Below the pieces are notes generated by a model. It ran no database searches. It had not been told where the DNA came from and saw only the letters and a program-made list of their open reading frames with translations. Positions 50,914 through 58,781 of a stretch of DNA of 64,000 nt are shown here, one piece after another. The stretch covers positions 620,001-684,000 of the forward strand of contig NZ_JBEPKD010000001.1 of the NCBI RefSeq assembly GCF_040544555.1, in the 5' to 3' direction. This DNA is from Halalkalibacter oceani. GTDB taxonomy: Bacteria; Bacillota; Bacilli; Bacillales; Bacillaceae_D. The position numbers and the translations under genes are program-made. Numbering within the stretch: position 1 is the stretch's first letter; the number at the start of each line of letters is the position of its first letter.

Positions 50914-51071
50914 TCTTTACAATCCCCTCTCTTATGACCCTTTGATTGTAAACAGGTTTCCAATGAGAGGTCAAGAGAAGAGATCGGAAAGCGCAAGACG
51001 GTGGATTACGGTATCGCAAAAAATAGAGTCCGCCTTCAGTTCTTTCTTCCGTTTTCTTTTAAACGTGCAAC

Positions 51072-51101
51072 AAAAAAACTCCGGCGTATTATTTGCCGGA
51101 G
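51072..51101 (-). terminator. Terminator after the MinD-like gene
   Basis: CTCCGGC and GCCGGAG pair around a 9-nt loop and are followed by seven T on the minus strand, 17 nt after the stop. Confidence 0.85.
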
Positions 51102-51117
51102 AAATCGCTACCGTCTT

Positions 51118-51960
51118 CTAACGAGCCATGCCTCTAACAAAATGGTCGTTTTTGCTACGCTTGTGCTTCATCAGCTTTAAAGGAAGCGGAATTAAATGTG
51201 CCTGCTTCTTCATGCTTTTAGTTGGTTCGTACGCTTTCGTTTCCTGCTTTATTATATTTCTGCCTATTTGGCGAAATCTCATTCCTGCTTCCAACTCCGG
51301 TTGCAGCGTAATCACTTTACCCCGTTGAACTGAAGTAATAATCGCTTCATCTTCCAAAATCGTGCCAAGTAACGGAATCGCCAACGTTTGCACGACATCA
51401 TCAATACTCAGCCTTCCATCTTTTTCATTGTACCAATTGATCACTAAGGAAGAAGAGAATCGAATGGTTTCTTCAAGAATACCGATTACTCTGTCAGCAT
51501 CACGCAAAGCGATTAAGTCCGGAGTCGTGACGACAATCGCTTCATCTGAAGATTGAATGACCGTGTCGAACCCTTTTTCAATGCCGGAAGGTGAATCAAT
51601 CAACACGTAATCAAATTGTCCGCTTTCTCGAATCTCGGAGATTACTTGGTGAAGTAAGACAGGATCATGCTCAACAAACGAGCCTTTTTTATTCCCAGGA
51701 AGCAAATAAAAATTTGGTATATATTTATCCTTTACTAACACGCTTTTCAATGAAAGAGAGGTGTGATTGAAGTAATCAAACAAATCAAAAATAATGCGAT
51801 TGGTCAATCCGAGAGGAATGTCCAAATTACATAAACCGAAATCTGCATCTACGACACATACCTTTTTCCCCATTAGTGCCAGGGACGCCCCAACATTCGC
51901 CGTCACTGTCGTTTTGCCGACTCCCCCTTTACCTGAGGTGATTGCAATTACTTTTGTCAT
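51118..51960 (-). CDS. Orphan MinD/ParA-family ATPase
   Basis: A 280-residue deviant-Walker ATPase: SGKGGVGKTT with the signature lysine, DADFGLCNLD, and LIDSPSGIEKG, all MinD-like. The nearest known relatives place the septum or other cell-pole systems. There is no minC nearby, and the C-terminal tail is basic (LPLKLMKHKRSKND) instead of the usual short amphipathic membrane helix, so it is probably not the housekeeping MinD. AAGGGGG precedes the ATG. A small membrane protein gene overlaps its start. Confidence 0.85.
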   Translation of the reverse strand: MTKVIAITSGKGGVGKTTVTANVGASLALMGKKVCVVDADFGLCNLDIPLGLTNRIIFDLFDYFNHTSLSLKSVLVKDKYIPNFYLLPGNKKGSFVEHDPVLLHQVISEIRESGQFDYVLIDSPSGIEKGFDTVIQSSDEAIVVTTPDLIALRDADRVIGILEETIRFSSSLVINWYNEKDGRLSIDDVVQTLAIPLLGTILEDEAIITSVQRGKVITLQPELEAGMRFRQIGRNIIKQETKAYEPTKSMKKQAHLIPLPLKLMKHKRSKNDHFVRGMAR

Positions 51961-52141
51961 AGACAATTCCCCCTTCGTTCGTCCTGAGCGAATCAATCAG
52001 CCGTTGCTTGATTTGCTGCTTTTTTCGATATATTTTCCGTTTTCTTTTATAATAAAACGCCATTCTTGCTGTTAATGTAATTAAAATCAGACAGATGAAA
52101 AATGCCAATTTTCGCCCTTCCCTTCCCGAAAAATGCCCCAT
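51929..52141 (-). CDS. Possible small membrane protein overlapping the MinD-like gene
   Basis: A 70-residue frame with a basic N-terminus, one hydrophobic helix (LAFFICLILITLTARMAF) and a strongly basic segment after it (KRKRKIYRKKQQIKQR). It overlaps the MinD-like start by 32 nt, as coupled genes do, but the ribosome-binding site is weak. If real it could be the membrane anchor for that ATPase (inference). Confidence 0.4.
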   Translation of the reverse strand: MGHFSGREGRKLAFFICLILITLTARMAFYYKRKRKIYRKKQQIKQRLIDSLRTNEGGIVYDKSNCNHLR

Positions 52142-52355
52142 TCGTTCAATTCGTGTCGATTAGGCTCATCATACTACAGCCTCACTTAAAAAAAACTGAA
52201 ATATGTTGTTTTCTGTCAAAGCATAGACTTTTTCTAGGTATAATAGAGTATTATGTCGCAGAATGAGTAGGAATTTGGAATGGATTGATTTTGTTTTTGA
52301 GATTAATTTGATACGATATCTACTAATAGAAGGAGAAGGAGAGGAGGCAAACGTA

Positions 52356-53459
52356 TTGCTTAATGTCATCATTATCGACGATGAAATACACGCGATAAAA
52401 CTAGTAGAACATTATTTAAATGAAATTCCTCAAGTATATGTATCGGCGCGCTTCCAGGACCCAATGCAAGTCTTTACGATCAACGACTTGTCGAAAATTG
52501 ATGTCATTTTTCTGGATATTGAAATGCCAGAGGTGAATGGATTTGAATTTGCCAAGAAAATCAGTGAACGAAATGAGAAAATAAAGATTGTCTTTGTCAC
52601 CGCTTTCACTCAATATGCTGTCGGTGCCTTTGAACTGGATACCGTCGTCGATTATTTAGTCAAGCCGATTACCAAGGAACGGCTTTTGAAAACGATGAAT
52701 CGGTTGATCAAACATGACGAAACACACAGCCCGGAGCTCTACATTTCCTGCTGCGGATCTTTTGAAGTCTATTATAAAGGAGAGCCGCTTGCCTGGAAAA
52801 CGTATAAAGTGAAGGAGCTTTTCGCTTACTTGCTTCACCAGCATGCCCCTGTGGATAGGCTGAAAATTTTTGATGATCTTTGGCCCGAGCTGCCTGACGA
52901 GAAAGCAAAGGTGAATTTTCACACTTGTATTTCTTTGCTTCGCAAAGCTTTTCGCGAAATTGGATACGACCATGTTATTAAAAGGACCGGGAGTCAGTAT
53001 CAGTTTACCCTGACTGCCTATCAATCTGACATTCAGACCATTGAACAAGCTCTAGTGGAGCTCCAGCAGGAACCTGCTGGAAATTCGGAAAAAAACTATA
53101 AGACGATTTTTTCCTTATACAAAGGCGCCTATTTGGAACAAGAGGACTATCATTGGAGCTTTCATAAACGCGAAGAACTGCAGCAGAGCGTCCATACCTG
53201 TCTCTTAACAAGAGCGTCCCAGTTCTTGAAATCCGGACGCCTTGATCAAGCCGCCGTCTACTTTCAGAAAATGATTGAAGTCAACCCGACGGTGGAAGAA
53301 ACATATTACCAATTAATGAATGTCTACAGGCAATTGGATAAAAAGATAGAAGCATTGAAGCTCTATTCACGCCTTGAAGCGACCTTGGAGGAATTTGGCC
53401 TGGAACCTTCTTTAAACTCGAAGAAAATATACAGGGAGATTACGAATAAAAATGTTTAG
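52356..53459 (+). CDS. Response regulator with SARP/BTAD output
   Basis: A 367-residue regulator: receiver domain (1-120) with the acid pair Asp8-Asp9, phospho-acceptor Asp54 (FLDIEMP), FVTAF and YLVKP; then an OmpR-like winged helix (about 130-220, YKVKELFAYLLHQH) and a bacterial transcriptional activation domain of TPR-like helices (220-367). It starts at TTG, chosen for a GGAGG 8 nt upstream. No histidine kinase is adjacent, so it is an orphan. Divergent from the MinD-like gene; a shared function is possible but not shown. Confidence 0.88.
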   Translation: MLNVIIIDDEIHAIKLVEHYLNEIPQVYVSARFQDPMQVFTINDLSKIDVIFLDIEMPEVNGFEFAKKISERNEKIKIVFVTAFTQYAVGAFELDTVVDYLVKPITKERLLKTMNRLIKHDETHSPELYISCCGSFEVYYKGEPLAWKTYKVKELFAYLLHQHAPVDRLKIFDDLWPELPDEKAKVNFHTCISLLRKAFREIGYDHVIKRTGSQYQFTLTAYQSDIQTIEQALVELQQEPAGNSEKNYKTIFSLYKGAYLEQEDYHWSFHKREELQQSVHTCLLTRASQFLKSGRLDQAAVYFQKMIEVNPTVEETYYQLMNVYRQLDKKIEALKLYSRLEATLEEFGLEPSLNSKKIYREITNKNV

Positions 53460-53460
53460 A

Positions 53461-53499
53461 CTTACCCGAAAAGGAAAAACATTCCCTTTTCGTGGTAAG
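53461..53499. terminator. Hairpin between converging regulator and racemase genes
   Basis: CTTACC and GGTAAG flank an inner CGAAAAGG/CCTTTTCG stem; 1 nt after the regulator stop and 15 nt from the racemase stop. Confidence 0.65.
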
Positions 53500-53514
53500 C
53501 CTTTGAGTCAAAGG

Positions 53515-54252
53515 TTACGCCTTGCTTCCAAACGGGGCGAGCATTCCGATAAATTGTTTTGTTTCAGGTGCTTTATAGGTTTTTAATTTGCTCGTCGTTT
53601 TTCCGAGGTCGACGATCGCTTCGGCAAACTTCACTGCGGCGACCACACCGTCAATAACCGGCACCTGCAATTCCTCTTCTAACTCATTGGCAAATTCAGC
53701 CATCCCCGCACATCCGAGTAGAATCGCCTCGGCATTCTCCTCTTCAACAGCTTTGCGTCCCTCCTGTCGCAGGAGCTCCATTCCTCTCTCTGGATCACGT
53801 TCGAAATCAAGGACGCACATCGGTGTCGTCCGGATATTGAGCACACGCTTGCTCATGCCATAGCCGTCAACAAGCTCTTCAAGCATCGTCTTAATTCTTG
53901 GCAGCACAGTTACAATTGAAAAACGGGCGGAGAGCATTGATGCCATATACAAGGAAGCTTCCGCAATGCCGATTACGGGGGCTTCCGTCACTTCTCGCGC
54001 TGCCTGCAGGCCCGGGTCTCCGTAGCAGGCAATCACATAAGCATCGACTCCTTCCTCCTCTCCTTTTTTCACCTCTTCAAGCACACCGGGAATACTTAAA
54101 TATTCATCATAAAAGGATTCAATTGAGGCTGGGCCGATTTCCGGGCTGACGGCGATAATCTGCGTATCCGGACGCCTGACACTTTCAGCAGCGTCGGCGA
54201 TGCCCTTTGTCATTTCCCACGTCGTATTCGGATTGATGACTTTTATTTTCAC
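53515..54252 (-). CDS. hyuE: Hydantoin racemase (Asp/Glu racemase superfamily)
   Basis: Interconverts D- and L-5-substituted hydantoins without cofactor using two cysteines, Cys76 (VIACYGDPG) and Cys181 (LLGCAGMAEF), each in its expected motif. The N-terminus KVINPNTTWEMTKGI is typical of the hydantoin/allantoin racemase group. 245 residues. GTG start with GGAGG at 9 nt, 1 nt after the permease stop. Last gene of the operon. Allantoin racemase is a close alternative, but hydantoinase genes upstream favour hydantoin. Confidence 0.88.
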   Translation of the reverse strand: MKIKVINPNTTWEMTKGIADAAESVRRPDTQIIAVSPEIGPASIESFYDEYLSIPGVLEEVKKGEEEGVDAYVIACYGDPGLQAAREVTEAPVIGIAEASLYMASMLSARFSIVTVLPRIKTMLEELVDGYGMSKRVLNIRTTPMCVLDFERDPERGMELLRQEGRKAVEEENAEAILLGCAGMAEFANELEEELQVPVIDGVVAAVKFAEAIVDLGKTTSKLKTYKAPETKQFIGMLAPFGSKA

Positions 54253-54253
54253 G

Positions 54254-55684
54254 TTATATTGCCTCCTTCTTTTCAACAGGCTGCTGCTGCGCCAATGAAT
54301 GCTGAACTTCGATTTTCCCGAAAATTTCCGGCTGGTAGTATTTCTTCGCAATCCAAAATTTCATCAACGGGTAATAGAGGGCATTTGAAATAAGAAACGC
54401 TGTAAAGAATCCGTAGTCAGGAAAAAAGAAAACAGAGAGACCTGCCGGGACATAAGCAATCAGCGCGGCCGGGTTTACATTATTCCAATATTCATATTGC
54501 CCTCCGGATTGATACAGCTCCTCGATATTAAGCTGGCGCTTGCGCAGGAAGTAATAGTCGCAAAACATTATGCCGGCAATTGGTGATAAGAGAGCGGAGA
54601 TGATGATCAAAATTTGCGGCAGGGCATCGGCGAACGCCCACGGCTGCATCACTAAGCCGATCGTGCCGGCAATGATCGCCCCCGTTGCAAATGTAATCTT
54701 CTTCGGAAAATAATTGACAATAATGTAACCAGGCGGGAGTAAATTCGCGCTGATATTCGTCGACCACTGGGCCAAAATAACAAATGCGAGACAAAGCACA
54801 AGTACAAGCGGGCTGCCTTCTCCGAGAACGGCGGTCATCGTCTCAATCGGATTCCAGTTGCCTGTCGCCACGCCGCTGGTCATGCCGATAATCGTAAACA
54901 AAATCATCGAGCTTAATAAGCCTAACACTTGACTCACGGCACTCCCTTTATTCGCTTTAAACCACGAGCCTTTCTTATCCGCGTTTTTTACTTTCAAAAA
55001 TCTCGTGAAATCTGAGGCGTTAAGGGCCATCGTGATGTACATTCCCATGAAGACAACGATGCCGTATCCAAGTGAAAGCCCTCCATCACCTTCAAGGGCG
55101 AAAAGCGAGCTGAAGGTGATATCGAATTGGGTCATAATTAAATACTGCAAGTAGACTCCGATTATTAAAATACTTGGAGCCGCCAAAATTTCAAACTTTT
55201 TAATTGCATCGATTCCCATTGCTGTATTAATAATCTGGATCGCACCGAATAAGATAATCAACAAGGTCAAATTGGAATAATCAAAAAGAATGGTCGTAAT
55301 TTCATTTAAGGCGAAGGCCCCCATCCATGTTTGAAAACCGAACCAGAATATGGCTGGAATCGCCCGGACTGTCGCAGGAATGTGGGTCCCTAAATAACCG
55401 AAGCACGCCCTGATATAAACCGCGTACGGAATCCCGTATTTAATCCCGAAGTCACCGAGCAGCACGAGCAACGCGGCAACCACTAAATTTCCCAACAGCG
55501 CCGCGGTTACGATCTGACCTGGAGATAAGGAGGGGTAAAGCTGAGCTGCCGTCGTAAAAGTCGCAAGCTGTACGGCAATCCCTACCCATAAGAAGAAGAA
55601 GCCGAAAGTCGAAATATTTCTTTCCTTGTCTAAAGTAGGCATAATATCTTTTCCCTGTAAACTTACTTCTCTTTTCTGACTCAT
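54254..55684 (-). CDS. hyuP: NCS1-family hydantoin/allantoin permease
   Basis: A 476-residue twelve-helix Na+ or H+ symporter of the Mhp1/PucI group. WVGIAVQLATFTTAAQ, IYIRACFGYLGTHIP-like segments and FGFQTWMGAF (the aromatic pair that sandwiches the substrate ring) are present. The start at MSQKREV has GGAGGGAG at 8 nt. It is the fourth gene of the operon, presumably importing the substituted hydantoin cleaved by the products of the three genes before it. Confidence 0.9.
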   Translation of the reverse strand: MSQKREVSLQGKDIMPTLDKERNISTFGFFFLWVGIAVQLATFTTAAQLYPSLSPGQIVTAALLGNLVVAALLVLLGDFGIKYGIPYAVYIRACFGYLGTHIPATVRAIPAIFWFGFQTWMGAFALNEITTILFDYSNLTLLIILFGAIQIINTAMGIDAIKKFEILAAPSILIIGVYLQYLIMTQFDITFSSLFALEGDGGLSLGYGIVVFMGMYITMALNASDFTRFLKVKNADKKGSWFKANKGSAVSQVLGLLSSMILFTIIGMTSGVATGNWNPIETMTAVLGEGSPLVLVLCLAFVILAQWSTNISANLLPPGYIIVNYFPKKITFATGAIIAGTIGLVMQPWAFADALPQILIIISALLSPIAGIMFCDYYFLRKRQLNIEELYQSGGQYEYWNNVNPAALIAYVPAGLSVFFFPDYGFFTAFLISNALYYPLMKFWIAKKYYQPEIFGKIEVQHSLAQQQPVEKKEAI

Positions 55685-55712
55685 CGTATAAACTCCCTCC
55701 ATACTGCTTATT

Positions 55713-56963
55713 TTATTGGTAAGCAAGATAATGCAACGTCGTTTCCAGCAGGATCGAAGCTCCCTTGGAGATGTCCTCAATCTCCGCCCACTCCTTCGGG
55801 TTGTGGCTGATTCCATCCTGACAGCGAACAAAAATCATCCCCATATCTGTGATCTCTTTCATCATCATCGCATCATGGCCGGCACCGCTTATCATCAACG
55901 GCGGCGCGTATCCGAGTGACTTCGCTGCTTCCTGCATTCTTGCTACCACATGCTCGGAGCACTCAACCGGCGGCTGAATAAGATGGCAAATTAACTCGTG
56001 CTGTAAGCCGCGCTTTTCTGCAATAGCGTGCGCCGCTGCTTTAACCTCCTCTATTCGCGCTGTTCTTCTCTCCAAATCGGTATCGCGAATATCAAGGCTG
56101 AACTGTACTTCTTCGGCAATGACATTCGCTCCGCCGGGAAATGCCCTAATCTTTCCAACCGTCCCGACGGTCGCCGCCTCCGCCTCCTGCGAACAAATCT
56201 GCTCAATTTTCGCGATCAGCTCCGCCGCGCCGGCGACGGGATCAATCCGCAATGACATCGGAACCGTACCGGCATGCCCGGCTTCTCCACGTAATTTCAC
56301 TGTAAACCAGGCCGGACCAGCAATCCCTCTGACAATTCCTACCGGCTCGTTCACCGCCTGCAAAAACGGGCCTTGCTCAATGTGCATTTCAAGATAGACT
56401 TTCACCTCACCCGGGCCACGAACGCTTTCCCCGCATTTTTCCGGCTCCAGAGTGAAGGAACGCATCGCTTCAAGACGGCTCACCCCCGCTTCATCCGTTT
56501 TCCATAATTCCTCCTGGCTGACTTTTCCGACCATCCCGCGGCTGCCGAACAATCCACCGGAAAATCGGGTTCCTTCCTCGTCAAGGAAAGCGACGACCTC
56601 CAGCGGGTGATCATGCGTGACTGCCGCTTCCTTTAAAATTTGCGCGATTTCGATACCGGCGATCACCCCGACGGTGCCATCAAACATCCCTCCATTCGGA
56701 ACGGTATCAATATGCGAGCCGATCATTACCGCTGGTGCATGTCGATTGTTTCCGTTTTTCCGGCCGATTAGATTACCAAAATGATCGTGATAAACGGTTA
56801 ATCCCGCTTCTTCCATCCATTTCGTCACCTGCATTTGTGCCTGATGATCTTCGATTGTTAACGCCTCTCGCGTCACCCCCCCTTCTGCTGTTCTGCCAAT
56901 CTCTGCTAGTTGTTCCAACCGTTTCATCATGCGCTGACGATTAACCCGGAATAATTGTTTCAT
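55713..56963 (-). CDS. hyuC: N-carbamoyl-L-amino acid amidohydrolase / allantoate-type hydrolase (M20)
   Basis: Zinc amidase of 416 residues releasing CO2 and NH3 from an N-carbamoyl amino acid. Metal ligands are His84 and Asp86 (GSHIDTVPNGG), Asp95, Glu129-Glu130 (LDEEGTRF); the dimerisation/substrate region has MHIEQGP and RGEAGHAGTVPM; and SGAGHDAMMM matches the family. HyuC and allantoate hydrolase are hard to separate by sequence; neighbours favour the carbamoylase. Confidence 0.9.
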   Translation of the reverse strand: MKQLFRVNRQRMMKRLEQLAEIGRTAEGGVTREALTIEDHQAQMQVTKWMEEAGLTVYHDHFGNLIGRKNGNNRHAPAVMIGSHIDTVPNGGMFDGTVGVIAGIEIAQILKEAAVTHDHPLEVVAFLDEEGTRFSGGLFGSRGMVGKVSQEELWKTDEAGVSRLEAMRSFTLEPEKCGESVRGPGEVKVYLEMHIEQGPFLQAVNEPVGIVRGIAGPAWFTVKLRGEAGHAGTVPMSLRIDPVAGAAELIAKIEQICSQEAEAATVGTVGKIRAFPGGANVIAEEVQFSLDIRDTDLERRTARIEEVKAAAHAIAEKRGLQHELICHLIQPPVECSEHVVARMQEAAKSLGYAPPLMISGAGHDAMMMKEITDMGMIFVRCQDGISHNPKEWAEIEDISKGASILLETTLHYLAYQ

Positions 56964-57014
56964 CCTACGCCCTTTCCTGTTTCTAATGTCGTTGTTGTTT
57001 TATTCGTAAGACAC

Positions 57015-58781
57015 TTATGCGCCACGTAAAGCTCTCGTTTTCTCTTCATTAATTTGTCCGTTTTCAATCACGACGCCGTATTGTGTTTCCGCCATTTCGA
57101 CCGTGATATATTCGTCGATGACATCCTCAAGCACAAGCTTCGGCTGACGTTCATAAGGATGCCCGTACCCTCCACCGCTCGGCCCGATGAGCTGAATCGT
57201 ATCTCCCTCCTTCATACGCGTGTTCGGAATTTTTGAAGGTAAATGGTGCTCGCGTTCTGTGTTTGGATGTAAAATCACTCCGCCGACATAGCCATCCTTC
57301 CCTCCAAGAAACCCCCACGGTGCAAAATGATGACCATCAGCTTCAATCGACAAGCTGCCATCTTCTAAAAAAGTCACTTCTTTAATCGAGCCGATTCCGC
57401 CGCGATCTTTCCCGGCGGCGCATGCTTCCTCCCGCAGCTCATAGCGATTGACGCGCAGCGGATAATGCGATTCAATGTCCTCAATCGGGTTATTTCGGGT
57501 GTTAGCGTACAACGTATCAACAGCATCCATTCCTTTTTGTCCGTTTCTTCCGCCGTAGCTGCCTTCCATGATGTCCATGAACACCCAATAATTTTCTTCA
57601 TTTAATCCGCTGTAGGAAACGACCTGTAAATTGCCGACTCCGGCACTGACCTGATGCGGCACGACTTCACCAAGTGCTTTCATCAGCGTGTCGGCGACGA
57701 GGTTTCCCGGACAAAAACGGGCAATCGTTGGCGCCGGGAAAATCGGATTACATAACGTTCCTTTCGGGGCGTAAATCTCAATCGGCCGAATCAGCCCGGC
57801 GTTTTGCGGAATATGTCCATAAGTTTCCGAGTCCAGGAGTATCGAACGCAGCGTTAAATAAATTGCGCAGTCAACCGTTCCCTCAAATGGCATATTGATC
57901 GGCTTGTTAATTTGCGGGGAGGTGCCCGTTAAATCGATTTTGATGCTGCTTCCTTCTACCGTAAGCGCAACGGCAATTTTCAAGTTTTTCTCAGCCGGAT
58001 CATCGCTGTCGAGGTAGCCGTCTAAAAAGCCTTCTGCTTGATAGGTGCCATCCGGTAAATTTTCGATCGCGTTTCGCAGCATCGTTTCCGAATACTTCAT
58101 TAAATCTTCACTCGCGGCAAGCACAGTCTCGATTCCATACTTTTCAATAATGTCAATGTATCGTTCCGCACCGATCCGGGCGGCAGCAATTTGGGCCTCA
58201 ATGTCCCCGACCACCATTGCCGAAGCACGGATATTATCCTTTAACATGCTCCATACCTGCTCATTTTTTTGACCGTTCTCATAGACTTTGATTGCTTTAA
58301 ATTGCAAGCCTTCCGCATAGGCATCAACGGCATCGACAATTCCGCAGCTCCCTGGCGTTAACGCACCAATATCAAGATGGTGAGCCGTCGTCACTGAAAA
58401 GCCGATCAGCTGCCCTTCATAAAATACCGGGATACAAATTCCAATATCTGGACCGTGCGAGGCCCCATGATAAGTGGAATTGTGCATAATGACATCCCCA
58501 GGGGCGAATTCCTGTCCCCTTTCCGCAAAGATTTTTTTAATCCCCCTTACATAACCTGGGATCGGACCGGACTGCAATGGTGTACTTTCGGTTGATTCAC
58601 AAAGCTGCTGCATATTCATATCGACGAGGGCGCAGCCAAAATCCTCGGATTCGCGAATAATACTGGAATAGGACATCCGCGCTAGCTTATGACCCATCTC
58701 GATCGCGATGTTTTCCAATGCTCCCTGAATCACCTGTGAGGTAATCGGATCAATCGCCGCCTTGCTTTCTAGTACACTCAT
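57015..58781 (-). CDS. hyuB: Hydantoinase B / N-methylhydantoinase subunit
   Basis: A 588-residue HyuB/OplaH-beta-type protein. DPITSQVIQGALENIAIEMGHKLARMSYSSIIRESEDFGCAL at the N-terminus, GDVIMHNSTYHGASHGPDI and GVGNLQVVSYSGLNE are family marks. With HyuA it forms an ATP-dependent hydantoin or N-methylhydantoin amidohydrolase. It overlaps hyuA by 4 nt (ATGA), so the subunits are made in equal amounts. Acetone carboxylase beta is a related family but the operon content points to hydantoin. Confidence 0.92.
   Translation of the reverse strand: MSVLESKAAIDPITSQVIQGALENIAIEMGHKLARMSYSSIIRESEDFGCALVDMNMQQLCESTESTPLQSGPIPGYVRGIKKIFAERGQEFAPGDVIMHNSTYHGASHGPDIGICIPVFYEGQLIGFSVTTAHHLDIGALTPGSCGIVDAVDAYAEGLQFKAIKVYENGQKNEQVWSMLKDNIRASAMVVGDIEAQIAAARIGAERYIDIIEKYGIETVLAASEDLMKYSETMLRNAIENLPDGTYQAEGFLDGYLDSDDPAEKNLKIAVALTVEGSSIKIDLTGTSPQINKPINMPFEGTVDCAIYLTLRSILLDSETYGHIPQNAGLIRPIEIYAPKGTLCNPIFPAPTIARFCPGNLVADTLMKALGEVVPHQVSAGVGNLQVVSYSGLNEENYWVFMDIMEGSYGGRNGQKGMDAVDTLYANTRNNPIEDIESHYPLRVNRYELREEACAAGKDRGGIGSIKEVTFLEDGSLSIEADGHHFAPWGFLGGKDGYVGGVILHPNTEREHHLPSKIPNTRMKEGDTIQLIGPSGGGYGHPYERQPKLVLEDVIDEYITVEMAETQYGVVIENGQINEEKTRALRGA

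Noticed and set aside
51118..51960. Housekeeping MinD or flagellar FlhG
   Set aside because: There is no minC and no flagellar genes, and the C-terminal tail differs, so I call it an orphan MinD-like ATPase.
54254..56963. Allantoin utilisation operon
   Set aside because: Permease, racemase and M20 hydrolase would also fit allantoin, but hyuA-hyuB in the same transcript and no allantoinase point to hydantoin.
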